A stretch of DNA of 64,000 nt from Pholiota molesta (lineage: Eukaryota; Basidiomycota; Agaricomycetes; Agaricales; Strophariaceae), in NCBI GenBank assembly GCA_014925825.1, contig JACGCK010000011.1, forward strand, positions 496,001 to 560,000, given 5' to 3'. The notes below the pieces were generated by a model. That model saw only the letters and a list, made by a program, of their open reading frames with translations. It searched no databases and had not been told where the DNA came from. Positions within the stretch are counted from its first letter, which is position 1. Each line of letters opens with the position of its first letter. Below, piece by piece: positions 1 through 11,520 of this stretch. A program made the position numbers and the translations under genes.

Positions 1-456
1 CATCGCGAAACAGATAAAGAAGTCGGAAAGCTCGTCAACGATCGTTCGTCCAGCCAAAAACGCGTCGGTAACCGGCTTCAGTTCGAAATCATTGAGAGTG
101 TATACGACCCAAACGGTTGAAAGGATATAGTACGCGAGTGCGGAGGACGCAGCGAGGAAAACGATGCACGCGTGAATGCTTCCAGTACTAAAGTCCAGAC
201 CTTCCTCAGCTGGTTTATTGCGCCGGCCAATGTTACGAAGGGCAGTAATGGCCTTGAGAAGCGCAGAAAATCCTTGTAAGAGTGTGAGCAGTCCGAAGAT
301 GATGTAGAACACGAAAGTTGCGGAATGGATTGGTGTAAAAATCAACTGAAAAGCCTTTTTCGTATTATGAGTCGGAATACGTGCTTGACCAAGCGTGATG
401 AGGGCGGTTAAAAAGATAAAGAGTGTGAGGTGAGAGCGAGTGTGGGGAATCTTCAT
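1..456 (-). CDS. Partial multi-pass membrane protein, N-terminal 152 codons
   Basis: The reading frame opens at the ATG at 456-454 and runs leftward without a stop to the window edge, so the gene is truncated. The first about 25 residues form a signal-peptide-like hydrophobic stretch that starts MKIPHTRSHLTLFIFLTALI. Two or three further hydrophobic stretches follow (around residues 40-65 and 95-120), separated by a basic loop (LRNIGRRNKPAEE). This is the pattern of a small fungal integral membrane protein. I do not recognise the family. No intron is needed in the visible part. The neighbour to the right, dsc3, is transcribed away from it, so the 0.9 kb between them holds both promoters. The alternative is that an intron begins just before the window edge. 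Confidence 0.6.
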   Translation of the reverse strand, partial: MKIPHTRSHLTLFIFLTALITLGQARIPTHNTKKAFQLIFTPIHSATFVFYIIFGLLTLLQGFSALLKAITALRNIGRRNKPAEEGLDFSTGSIHACIVFLAASSALAYYILSTVWVVYTLNDFELKPVTDAFLAGRTIVDELSDFFICFAM

Positions 457-1340
457 ATTGGATCGTCCAGCGGTGAGTTGGCGGGGAGAAAAAGAGAATA
501 GACGATTATTAGCTATACGACTTCCAGGCGCTTATAAAATGTCGAGTTGACGCCAAGAAATCATAGAGTTCATCCTAACTTCCTTGCTCACCGGAACCTT
601 GGCAGGGAAACCTCAAGCATATTGGTTATGTTGAACGATTATTTAGTACTCGCGACGCGGCATAAAACGGAGTTCATGTCATGCAGAGCCCAGATCCACG
701 CGAATGCCAAGACATGGTGAGATACTGGCTGATTAGTAGTGTGAGCGCTTGTGGGAGTCACAATCGCTAGCCTGAGGTTGACTCGGATTCAATTCGGATT
801 GAAGTCATTTCCAAGTCATTTCAGGAGATACTAAAGTGGTGACTTTTTGGTGAATTCGTTCGTCATTCTTGAATCTTACTTATATCAGAAAGTGCTGTGA
901 ATCAGGTTGAATTTTAAAAAGGAAAATATGAAGAAGATTTACGGACATTACACTGGCATCAGCAGCTTGAACAAGAACCAAATCATAAGCGCGGTCTCCT
1001 AGCTTCTTGAGGACTCGCAGTCGGGCAGAAAGACTTTCTTTTTCAGGGGCCAGTATGCCTGGCTCCAGCTGTCTACAGCGTGGCAACATCCCTATGTTGC
1101 AATCTATTCAAAATTCATTGATTCAGCACAATCAGCGTTCACCGTCCGCAACGTAGAAAAGAGCGAGAAAAAAAAGAACCCGGACTTCAAGCATATGATA
1201 CGAAGAGCTCGTGAGAGTACAATTCAGAGACGCAGCGGTGTGAGCAAGTATGTCAAGCATTACATAATCGCGATCATCAGGAGTATCCCTTGAGCGCTGA
1301 CCTCGACCTGCACATAGCAGTGAATCTCGAACACCCTTAG
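457..1340. other. Divergent intergenic region
   Basis: No convincing gene lies here. A 69-codon open frame on the minus strand at 880-1089 has ordinary composition but no recognisable family and no good splice extension. The stretch presumably holds the promoters of the membrane-protein gene on the left and dsc3 on the right. Confidence 0.5.
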
Positions 1341-2569
1341 ATGTACCACTCAGACATGCTCAGCGAGAAGGCTAAAGGCAAACAACGAGCAATCGACCCA
1401 TTCCTTGATGTGTCCGCCACCCACAGCGCTGCAGCCGCCGCCGCACCTGCCCCAGAGGAAACCTCGCGCGAGCTCGTCGTACGCTTCACCGAAGGCGCGC
1501 CTGATTTAACTATCACCGTCCACAAGAGGGACTCGGTGCGGGATGTGAAGAAACATGTGCGTGTCCTGCCTCTCAACTTGCACCCGCTCGCTCATACAAT
1601 GATGGCCTCGTGTCCAGATCCGCGATGCACGTCCAGAGCTGCACAATCGACGGCTACGGTTGATCCACTCCGGCAGACTACTCACTGACGGAACATTTCT
1701 TTTCTCCTGGTTGACCGTGCTAGAAGAACGCCAGCAGCGCGCGAACGCGCCTGATGCAGAAACACCGAGTACGGCGACTGCTGCGCCTACCGCGCCAGCG
1801 AAGGCCAGCAACACGACATGGATACACTGCTCGGTAGGGCCTGCTATGGACCCGAGCGAATTAGAAGATGATAATGCCGTACAGGTGAGTTGAACTTATG
1901 TCTTTGTTATATTCAGCGTTGTAACATCACCGCTTCGCTTTAGACCGCTCAGCTACAACCTGCGCGTGGATTTGATAGGCTAGCATCTGTTGGGTTCTCC
2001 CCTGAGGACATTGAGAACTTCCGAAGGCAGTTTCACAGCCAATCTTCCGCGAATTATCTTGATGTTGACTTCGAAACAGAGGAAGAATGTGCGTGTCAAT
2101 ATCAATTTTTATATTTACATAAATTAATCACACTCCTCCCCTTCTTAACTCCATGTTTCCTTGTGAAAAGACGATGAACATGCACGCGCCCTAGAAGAAC
2201 AATGGATAGACAACATCGACAACGCAGGGTCCGCCACGCTCTCCCAGTCCTCGTCCGCGAACTCGACGATCCTGCAAGGCGTCCTCCTTGGCTTCTTCTT
2301 CCCGTTCCTCCCTTTCTTCTTCCTACGGGGGCCCAAGCCTGCAGTGTTCTGGTCGGATGACAGCGAGTTGGAATCTACATCTAACGTAATTTTCTCGTGA
2401 GTGTCCTGCTGCCACATATTTCCATGTGATGGACGCATGAGGGTGGAAACGATGTACTGACGTGTTCTATTTTATCTATATCAGGCGGCGCATGTCGATG
2501 GGAATCATTGTGGGCTTTCTCGTGAACATCCTATTTGGCTTGTGGCGCTTTCTGCTTGACTCGACATAA
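1341..2569 (+). CDS. dsc3: DSC E3 ubiquitin ligase complex subunit 3 (Dsc3-like)
   Basis: There are five exons: 1341-1556, 1618-1884, 1944-2088, 2171-2396 and 2485-2569. All junctions are GT-AG and in frame, giving 312 residues. The N-terminus carries LSEKAKGKQRA. A ubiquitin-like fold follows at about residues 35-100 (ELVVRFTEGAPDLTITV, then VKKHIRDARPEL and LRLIHSGRLLTDG), matching the DUF2407 domain of Dsc3. A conserved DUF2407_C-type region comes next (GFDRLASVGFSPEDIENFR). It ends with two hydrophobic segments (LQGVLLGFFFPFLPFFFL and GIIVGFLVNILFGLW). In fungi the Dsc complex is a Golgi/ER membrane E3 ligase that acts in SREBP cleavage and membrane-protein quality control. That role is family knowledge, not seen here. 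The Met at 1356 is an alternative start that begins directly at the conserved motif. Transcription ends facing the egt1-like locus. Confidence 0.85.
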
Positions 2570-2914
2570 CACATACCATACGTCCTTCATCCTTATCTAT
2601 TATTATTCGGTCTGCACAGATCTCTTATACCTACCTATCCACCCCGCTTTCGTAGCTCTTTTTTGTTATCGTACTACTCCGTAACCTAATCATCGCTTAG
2701 GAGTTTCATTTTCGCATCTTTCAGGCTCAATTATATACCCAATCTGTGATTCATGGTTTACGACATTGGTTCAGTGGGGAGGTTGTAATACATAATTATA
2801 TCTTGAAAACCAGGCAGAGATGGATAAAGACAATATAAAGCAGTGAGAAAAATAATGACAAAAAGCAAACCAGACAGCTGCAGCATGAATCAGTCGAACG
2901 ACTGGGCGCTTAAA
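2570..2914. other. 3' intergenic region between convergent genes
   Basis: This AT-rich stretch lies between the dsc3 stop and the egt1-like stop on the opposite strand. It most likely holds the two 3' UTRs. I see no gene. Confidence 0.5.
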
Positions 2915-5140
2915 TTAGACATCATAGACCACACGGGCGCCAATCCAAGGATATGGGTAGTTGTGCTGGTAGAATTGCGCACAGTGCGCCGTCCAAGTCG
3001 AGGAATTGTGGCATACGAAGCACCAAGCTGGCAGTGACTTTACATTAGTAAAATTGGCCAATGCACAATCCAACGCAGGACTTACCGAAACTTGATGTTT
3101 CCCATCGAAGAAATCCGCCGAGTATCCCGTAAACAGCTCCGTGGGCACCAGCCCTTCGTGGCTTCGAACGCCGTCGTCGTCCACTCCCACACGCCCCCGT
3201 TCGTGCCCTTCCCGCTCTGCGCCTCGAGCCCCATCGTCCCAGGCGTGGGGTGCCAGTTCCGGAAGCCCACATTCGCGCCGCCCGCGTGGCCGACGTCGTA
3301 CAAGTCGAGGAAGAGCCGCAGCTCGGGCTCCGTGGGCAGCCGCCCGCCCTGCGCCTTCGCGTACGCGGCGAGGGCGTCGTACGAGGTGAGCACGGGCCAG
3401 TCGGCCGCGATGCGCAGGGGCACGAAGCCGAAGAGCGTGCGCACGTGGATGTTCCCGTCGTCGTCGTCGTCATCGCCGTCGCCGAGGCGCACCCAGCTGC
3501 GCGGCAGCTCGACGCTGCCCTTGTTCGCGCGCCGGAACGCGGCGAATTCGCCGTTGGTGACGCACCGCCAGGACGCGCGGAACGCGCCGACCTCTACGGA
3601 CCGCGCGGGCTCTCGTTGTCCCAGCCGTAGGTGTGCCCTGCCTCTGCGAGCACGTCTGTGCGCGGTTGCTGGCACCATCTGCGTTGGGCCAGAGAGGCGC
3701 ACGAAGTCGTCTGCCTCGGAGTCTTCTTGCCCCATTACCAGCGTGGCTGGACCGACAAGGACGGTTGCGCTCGCCGGGGCGGGGGTGAGCGCCATTGCGC
3801 GGCGAGATCCTCCCATGGTGGCACGACGAAGCCTGGGGGCGGGAGAGTCCCGCCACACCCAGCTTTCTGGATGAGCATGTACAACAGGGTCTGTGGATCA
3901 TCAAAAAAATTAATTCTCGTGTCATAAAGCCCACACTACGTACGCACCTCGACGTGGAAGCCCTCATGCTCATGCGTCATGACCAGCGTGCGCGCGATGT
4001 TGCGCGTAAGTGCCGGCGTCCTGCGGCGAGGTCGGCGTAGAGCGAGCGCAGGCGCGCGCGCACGCCGTCCCGGAAGACGAGCACTTCTGCGAGGGATGGC
4101 CAGTCCTCGTCGTTCGTGGGCACTTCCGAGTGGTTCTGTGGACGACGAAAGAAGAGGGTAGGTGAGATGAGGGTACTCTGGAAGAAGAGCATGGATATAG
4201 CTTACATGGCAATGATCCGGGTCGTCCACATGAGGGTCGATGCCGCGCTATAAAAACAGAAGCGATATTCAGCACTATTACACCTCAAGTTGCAGTACGC
4301 AGCCCACGCTCACCTCAAAGATATTCCAAAACCACTTTGGCTCCGTAGCTCCGCCGCCCACGGCCTTGTCCAACAACATATCAGGAACGTCGGGATATGC
4401 CCAATGTAAAAAAGACACTTGTGGCGCAGGTCGATTGGTTTCTGGTGCAGCATGCCCTCTGGGATCATGCGCAGCGTAACCGCGTCCCAGCTCGCCCAGA
4501 GTGTGTCCCATTCGGCGAGGTTGGGATGTTGCCCGTGGGGCCGCCGACGAGGATGCGGACGGCGCAAGGGCTGCAAGCTGTGCTTAGTGGTGTATGAGAG
4601 CGGCTTGTACACGAATGTAGGGCGCTCGAGGGTATGAAGGGTTAGAGAAGTGGAGAGTGGGAGAGAGAGGACAGCGCGCAGGGCGGCGAGAGAGAAGAGA
4701 TGCAGCTGAGCGGCTTGCACCGGGTCCGTAGGGATATAGGGAGTTGTCTACATTGTGCGTTCATGATAAGCACTTATATCCACAATACTATAGCTATACA
4801 CGGCGGGGACAACTCACACAGTTAGATGTGCTGGAGCTTGGTACGTCGAGGACGTAAGGTACTCTATGTCTTGGGTGTCAGATATCGTTTTGACCCACTC
4901 GTCCTCGCCCGCCGCATATACAAACGACGAGCGATCGGACGACGAAGCATTGTCAATAATGAGACCCATACAGTCGCAGGACGCATGTCTTTCAAACAGC
5001 GTCTCCAATGCCGAGGGTGTAAGCACATCGCTGTGCACGTAGACATAGGTTGCGGCGATATGCGAGGAGGGGGTAGTTGCCCGACTGAATGGCGAACCCG
5101 AGCGCGAAGACTCGGACGACGAGGATGAACTAGCTTGCAT
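2915..5140 (-). pseudogene. egt1: Egt1-like ergothioneine biosynthesis protein, multiply frameshifted, most of the methyltransferase domain absent
   Basis: Egt1 is a two-part enzyme. An N-terminal SAM methyltransferase makes hercynine from histidine, and a C-terminal DinB plus sulfatase-modifying-factor (FGE) part is the iron-dependent hercynine-cysteine sulfoxide synthase. The C-terminal part is plain here: LAEWDTLWASWDAVTL, PIDLRHKCLFYIGHIPTF, RGIDPHVDDPDHCH, LVMTHEHEGFHVE (metal-binding His motif), FGFVPLRIAADWPV, GGVWEW, ELFTGYSADFFDGKH and FYQHNYPYPWIGARVVYD. The pieces fall in alternating frames. At least six one-base shifts are needed, near 4383, 4025, 3785, 3670, 3600 and 3165. Introns between the pieces look normal. 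Upstream, only the tail of the methyltransferase (about LHTLERPTFVYKPL) is visible. An ATG at 5140 with a TATA-like box 5240-5231 opens a Ser-rich segment that I cannot match to the SAM-binding domain. It could be a decayed copy, or an active gene hidden by sequencing error. Confidence 0.6.
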
Positions 5141-6010
5141 TCTGAATCTTAGAGTTTGAATGGAAGAGCGATAAAAAGCAGTAGGAAGAAACCTCTTGCT
5201 GAAGTGAGGAACAGAGGGCAACAAGACTCAAATTTATAGGCAACGGGGTATTTCATTTCGACGTAATCAGACGTACAAAACAGTCGCTGGGGATAACTAT
5301 GGCTTGGACCTACCAATAATGCAGCGCTCTGGATCAAGTCCCGTTCGAGACGTCCTTTCGCATAGCTACATGAGCAAAGCGCTTCTGCGATTGGGTCGCG
5401 TGGCGGCGGGCCAGTGGATACTGGGAAGAATAGATAAGAGCCGGGATTCGTGGAACGTTCTGCACAAGTCATGCGATAGTCCGCGACGGAGATCCGACGG
5501 AGAGCGAGCACCGACAACACCCCAAAGAACTGAGACCTCGTGTCCCCAAGATTCACACAATGAAGACGGCCAATGAGAAGCTGGGCGCGCACGGACGCAT
5601 ATCGAGAGCGAAGCTGGAACCGGTAAAGGAGCATGACCAAAATCGGAGGTTGAATTTGATAGAAGGGTCTATGAAGGCGATAAAGCGAAAGGCAAAGAGA
5701 AACAGCGCGTAGAAAGAAAAAAAACACAGAGAGATACACTGGAGGGGGTCATGGAGGAGGACATGGGCGCAGGACGGGGACGGAAGTGAGCAGACGCGTC
5801 GAGGTCCAGGTTTATATACGGCCTGTTCAAACTCAGACGATGGCGTGCTATGGCGTGCTCAGAGTTGCGTGCGTGTGTCACATGCGGTAGCACAGCCACC
5901 AGAATAAGATAAGATATCCTTTTCAGCGTTCCTCCGTTCAGAGTCTCATGCACGAACACACGGACGTCTCGCTTGCTCCTTCCACTTCTCATGGTTACCT
6001 CTCAACCACC
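5141..6010. promoter_or_regulatory. Divergent region with two minus-strand TATA-like boxes
   Basis: On the minus strand a CCTATAAATT box lies at 5240-5231, about 95 bp before the ATG at 5140. A GTATATAAAC box lies at 5820-5811. Open frames at 5149-5764 on the minus strand do not resemble any family I know. The box near 5811 may serve an unrecognised short upstream exon (an ATG lies near 5764) or a longer leader. The right end must also hold the promoter of the F-box gene that starts at 6011. Confidence 0.35.
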
Positions 6011-7445
6011 ATGGCCACCGTCTACGCACTTCCCCCAGAATTGCTACTCGCGATATTCACCAAACTCCCAGACCCCATACTCGCGTCGCACGTCTGCCAC
6101 AGCTGGAGGCGCTTCGCCCTCGCCAACACCCGCTCTGGGCAAGCCCAACCTTAATCATATCCCCGCCACCACTGCCGCACAAATGTCTTCTTTGCGCTGC
6201 ACCTCGCGCGCTCTGGACACAGCCGCTATCCGCGACGCTCGCCACCAGCCTCTTCGATCCGCCCCTCACATTCAGCCTTGACGCGATACGCCTCCTCCTT
6301 CTTCATGCGGACCGCTGGGACACGCTAACGCTTGCGCTCCCCGTGGATTCTTTGACACAATCTGCGCAGGTGTAGCCTACCTTTCGCGCACCGATGCGCT
6401 GCCCTTGCGCAAGCTCTCGCTGACGCTTGGCAACTGGCGCGGGGACAGTTGGGCTCCCATAACAGCGGCTTTGTTCGCGCGCACACCCGCGCTGCGCACG
6501 CTCGCGTGGAGCAACCACCGCGAATGGGGCGCGTGGGACAAGCCGTTCGCGAGCGGGATCGCATGCGCGGAGATGCGCGTGGCGTGGCGCGGGCTGACCG
6601 CGCTGGTCCTGGACACGCACATCGACCTCGATGGCGCGCTCGATGTGCTCGTGCACGCGGTACGCTGCAGTCCCTCAAGCTAGCGCATCTCTCCGAGGCA
6701 CCAGATGGTGTGGTATTAACCATAGGGGAGAATGGCATGCCCCTCCGTGAACGTTACTCATTTGCCGCACCCCTGCTGCTCCCGCACTTGCGCACCCTGC
6801 ACACATTTTCACTCGCGTTGGACGCAGCGCTCCCAGACCTACTCAACTGTATTGTTTGTCCCGCCATCAACGACCTCAGCATCACCCTCGGATCAACCCC
6901 AACCTCGGGCGACTTTGCTGCTTCCTGCCCCGTCGCAGGCAGCGCAGTTCGCACACTTATCGGACGCTCCGCCCATTCGATCAGACTCATATGCCCAGAA
7001 TGCGCACGCGCCTGACATCCCTCACTTAGAAACACCGGCATCTCCTTCGAACAGCTTGTTGATTGCCTGACCTACGCGTCCACGACGCTCGAGCGACTCG
7101 AGGTGTATGAATCAGAACAGCGGGCCCTACATGTGTCAATGACGCACTGCTGGATGCCCTGAGCGTCCGATATATGGCCGGTGGTCCCAATGGAGGGGAC
7201 CAACATAACCCGCATCCGAGGTTGCGGTCCTGTGTCAAGGCCTGCACACGCTCGTCCTGCGCCGTGTCGTCGTGTGCGCAGATGGTGCCTTGGCTAGTGC
7301 GCTGCGCTCCAGAATCGCACATGAAGCTCAATCAAAGGAACTCAGGCAAGCGAAGAAAGCAACCTGAATGAACCCAAGGTGGCCGTGGCACGATTGCGCC
7401 ACGTCGATGTGGTTTTATGAAGTATCAAGAGAGTCTTAATGCCAC
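6011..7445 (+). pseudogene. F-box / LRR-type protein, interrupted by several frameshifts
   Basis: It starts at ATG 6011 in a good context (accaccATGg). A classic F-box follows at once: LPPELLLAIFTKLPDP, then ASHVCHSWRRFALANT. F-box proteins link SCF ubiquitin ligases to substrates. Downstream, protein-like leucine-rich segments appear in changing frames: LTFSLDAIRLLLLHADRWDT, then LRKLSLTLGNWRGDSW and LRTLAWSNHREWGAWDKP, then LQSLKLAHLSEAPDGVVL and LPHLRTLHTFSLALDAALPD, and finally LHTLVLRRVVVCADGALA with LRSRIAHEAQSKELRQAKKA near 7230-7370. Breaks lie near 6130, 6200, 6365, 6665, 6975 and 7170. No introns are obvious. Either this is a member of the large basidiomycete F-box family that has decayed, or the GC-rich locus is badly sequenced. 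The neighbouring egt1-like locus shows the same defect. Confidence 0.6.
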
Positions 7446-8184
7446 TGACATCGCGTACCTGCGCTCTGGGTTAGTCCATTCAGGTAATTAGTGGAATAGA
7501 TTGTATAGGAAAGAAATATATTTGTGTCTTTTCACGAGTAATAGAACAGGTTGTTCCTCATGCCCGAGCGCTGAGCGCTGAGCACTCAGAATACATACAA
7601 GACCCTCTTGAATTTCATGAAAGTGAAATTATCTGGGGAATTATACATGCATATGCATAGAATGTACGGCTGGTGTTACAATAATGATCAATGCTAACGA
7701 TGTAACCATGTACAGTATGTGGGAATGGACATAACTTGCAGGGAAACATGAATGACAGAATGACACATGGGTGAATGAAGCAAAGGCCCTATGCAAAGCT
7801 GAATCCAAAGGGCAGAATGCTATAGGATGCAAAAAATATTGCTATTATTGGGTGGGTGAACGAAGTAAAGGACCTAGAGCCTGGAGGCTTGATCACAGTC
7901 TACGGCAAACAAGAGTCAGATGTATTGGAGGGCAAACAACAGAAGAAATATGCATGGATATAGTGACTAAGGGAGGACAGAAGGTGATGCTGATGGTATC
8001 AATGTCAATGTACGGGAATCATTAAATAAAGGGTAGCGACATCCAAAAGAACGAGGAAGAAAAAAAAAATGATAGAGAAAAGGAATATATGTAAGACATG
8101 GAAGAAACGTAGAGCATGCATGAGTCCGAAAGGACAAAGTGAAGAACAGAAAGGAACGGCAAGCAAACCCAGTCGGCACATTCC
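7446..8184. other. Intergenic region, convergent 3' ends
   Basis: This is an AT-rich stretch between the end of the F-box locus and the stop of spa2. I see no gene, RNA or repeat of note. It probably contains both 3' UTRs. Confidence 0.5.
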
Positions 8185-11100
8185 TCACAGTTTCATCAAC
8201 CCCTTCATCGCATTCGCAATGGCAAAGCTCGACTTGGCCATGATCTGTCTGCTCTCTTGGTCACCTCGGTAGCGCTTGCACCTCGCTCAAGCGATTTGCA
8301 TGTTCCCAAGCTCGCGCAGAATCTCGTTCCCTTGCTGGGCCGATTGAGGAGGTAGTTGTCATTACACACGGCGACGATACTTGATACGATGGTGATAATC
8401 TGCGTCAGATTCTCATTGAGCGTAGGCGATGGCGTTGGGCTGCGCACGCCCGACAGACGCTTTGGATCGCGTATACTATCGATTCCGTCTGTGCTTCTAG
8501 TAGGGCTAAATAGATCGAAACGTTAGATCGGTTGAAAACGATTTTAGAAACTGACCTTGAGCTCTGCCCAGCATCCTCCGATCCCTCAGCCTGTGCCGAA
8601 TCGTCACTTACCACCCCACCGAGTTCCCATGCGATCGAATATCGGCGGTGGCGAGCTGGTCTGCTCCGAACTCGAGTTCTCCGACGGTGGCCGCCTCCTA
8701 CTATCCGCGTATGCTCGGTTCTGCGGCGACGGCGAGCCCGGCGAATCCGTGAATCGAGCCCCGCGGCTGGACGTGGACGCCTGGCTCGCCTTGCGCGCGT
8801 GGTTGCCCAAGCGGCTTCCTCTACTGATCGTAGTGACGGCGCGAACCCACCTGTCGCAGTGGGCGATGGGCCAGTCAGGGATGTATATGAGTACTGCTCC
8901 TGCTCAGCCTTCGTGGCCTTGCGGATGCAGACCGTCCGTCCGATTTCAGTGATCGTGACGGATACATGGCTGGCGGCGGCATCGAGGAGGCTGACGGGAG
9001 ACATGCCCGAGCTTGACGCATGCGTCTTCGTCGCAGCAACGAGGTTACTGAGCGTCGCTTCAGCACGATCTCGCAATGACCTGAGTGTGTCGCTGTCGGC
9101 GTCGCCCCTGTCACGCTGGGAGCGGCGCTCGTATGCCTTGACGTCCTCAATGATATTCGTGACCGCATTAACAACGGATTTCATGGGTGTAAGTACGCGT
9201 GTGGGGCGTTGGACCGTCCGGCAGTCAGGAGGCTGTCGATGGCGGATAGGAATGCTGTAATGTGGATGTCCAGCACACCCCCGTCGGCCGCCATCGGCAG
9301 CTGGTCCTCGCCCTTGTCGAACTTCGGCGCTTGGAGGAACAGCTGTGAAGTGGCTGATGGGGTGGAGTAACGTTAGACCGATACTAGCGTGTCGCGATAC
9401 AGTGGTCTCACCTTTGACGCTCCGCAGCTCCGTCTTTGCCTGTTCGTACTTGCGCTTGTACTCCTTCAACTGGTTGTCCAAATCGCGGATAAGGACATTA
9501 TCAGAGTCTTTCGAGACCATCAACTCGTCATTCTTCTTGAAAGTTCGCCAATCTCCATCAATAGACCTTCCATGTCGCTTCTCAGTGCTCGACATTATCA
9601 GAGTCATTCTGCGGGTGTCGCGTGAGCAGCTGCACTTTTTTGAGGTAAAATAATAATCACCGTTCCCTGGCGAAGCTCATTCTCTTCTCGAGTCTATTAC
9701 AGCGATCGCGGAAGATAGCGAGCTCTTCTCTATCCTCTTGAGCCTGGCGAGCTTCCCGTTGACGAGCTTCTCTGAGGTCTTCCAGATCCTTCTGCATTGA
9801 TCGCATCGCGATGCTCTGTTCCTCGGCGCGCTGAATGCATATTAAAATCACACACAACGCACATGCATTCGCGGGTGGAACTCACTTGACGTAACCCCGC
9901 AAGTTCTTCGTCTAACTGGCGCACTCGTGCTTCGCTATCCTTCCGCCGCTTCTCGTGTTCTGCACTCTCATCAAGATCTCGCTGTAGGCTTGTAATTTGG
10001 GTCTGCATAGTGGCAATCTTGTATTCATAGTCGCGGCGCATCTTTTCCTTATCTTCCGAGACGCTCGCTCCTCGGTTGAGAAGACGAGATCCCATACCTC
10101 CAGCTGACCGGGTCGAGTCGACCGAAGACCGTCCGTACTTATCGTATAGGTCATCCCCGCTACGATTTCCCGGTGCAGAGTCGTCCTCAATTTCCACTTC
10201 CTTCAATCGTGCATTTAGCCCCATCAGACCAGCTGGAGGGCTCCTGGTGCTCAGCGGACTTGGATAATCACTGGCACTGTCAGGAAGTTCACCATCTCCA
10301 CCTACGTCCCTCACACCGTCCACACCCTGTCATCGATTGTGGTAACACCGCTTTCTCGAGCCTCGCGGCCAAATGGGATATCGATGTACTCTTCCTCCAT
10401 GGTGCTCTTGTTGGGTATAATGACTGCGCTAGTAGCCGTTGTACTCTGCGTGGGCGCGGCATTTGCAGTTGCTGTACTATCACTTGCTATGCTGGCTGCT
10501 TGACCAGGTCGACGGCCGAAATCCCGCTCCCTATCGTCTGATCTTCGGGTCGTATCTTGCGAGGGCTTGCGACGAGAGGCTAGTGCGGCAGAAAGTGTTT
10601 CTTCAACGGGTCTGGCAGAATAAGGATCTTCCGGACGTCGATAAGCATCTTCACTTCGCCTTCCAATACCGAAATCCGTCTCGCTCGGCCGTCTCCTATC
10701 CACTGAGGGTCTGCGACTAGAAATGCTCCCACCATATCCACTATCCTGAGGTCTATCGCGATCTACGGACACGCGACCCGATGTTCGACTACTTGCAGCG
10801 TTGCGGGCAGTTGCATTGGATGGAAAGTCTGGCGCGGGGTAGTCGTCGTAATTAGACGTAGATGACCCCCTTCCGGAAGGCTGCAGTGGATATGTCAGCG
10901 GGCGATGCTGGATTACCATGGAGATGTTGCGAGTGGCTCACCTCTTCTTTGAATTCGGGGTACCGACGTGCCAACTCAAAGTAAACATCGCTGGAGAGGT
11001 CTTCAAAGCGGGTGGTTGGTAACGTTGCTAATTTTTGGCGGGCCTGATTCCGTTTGGGATGAAATTCCTCTCTGACCGGAAGAAAAGGAACTGCAGGACA

Positions 11101-11520
11101 ATGTGAAAAGTTGAAGACACATCACGCGAATTGACGAACCCTCGTTCTCTTTGTTTCTCCTAACAAGTTCATCATATACATCGGTCGATAGCTCGTGGAA
11201 TTGTTGGATGGTTAATCTGGTCAACTTTGATCTAGCATTGGAGCGAGAGTTCGGAGGTGCTGGATTATGCCATAGCAAACAACGCCCGTCAAACAAGAGT
11301 GAGAGAAAGTAAATACATTGCACGTACCTGCAGCCAAGTAGCTTGCAAGATACCTCCCCAGTTCCGAATAGTGTACTCTGGAGACCTGGCGATAGTCGAT
11401 AGTCGGCACGGCCGGGGCCCCTTTGAGATCCCGAGAACGGTACGACTCTGTGCGATAGTTGGATATGCCAGAGAACGCCGTTGGGGTCGGGGACGGTGCA
11501 CGAGAGGGCGTGCGCTTCAT
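8185..11520 (-). CDS. spa2: Polarisome scaffold Spa2-like protein
   Basis: The model starts at ATG 11520 (MKRTPSRAPSPTPTAFSG) and ends at 8185. Exons are 11520-11328, 11259-11140, 11090-10942, 10880-9896, 9830-9661, 9580-9412, 9342-8556 and 8505-8185. Two Spa2 homology repeats are split across exons 1-3: RVHYSELGRYLASYL with LTIQQFHELSTDVYDELVRR, then LATLPTTRFEDLSSDVYFELARR. A Ser/Arg-rich disordered region and a long coiled coil follow (DKEKMRRDYEYKIATMQTQ; EDLREARQREARQAQEDR; NQLKEYKRKYEQAKTELRSV). A conserved helical C-terminus comes last (VLDIHITAFLSAIDSLLTAG, MKSVVNAVTNIIEDVKAYER, AKSSFAIANAMKGLMKL). Spa2 organises polarity factors at the hyphal tip. About ten apparent single-base losses, mostly in homopolymers (near 8255, 8290, 8345, 8480, 8810, 9212, 9532, 9690 and 10315), break the frame. 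Since the protein reads well on both sides of each, I infer sequence error, not decay. Confidence 0.8.

Noticed and set aside
880..1089. Small minus-strand open frame of 69 codons
   Set aside because: It has no family match, no supporting splice extension, and lies inside a divergent promoter region.
3092..3874. Plus-strand 260-codon open frame
   Set aside because: It is antisense to the FGE domain of the egt1-like gene. Its composition (Arg/Ser/Pro) is typical of the complement of GC-rich coding sequence, and it has no family motif.
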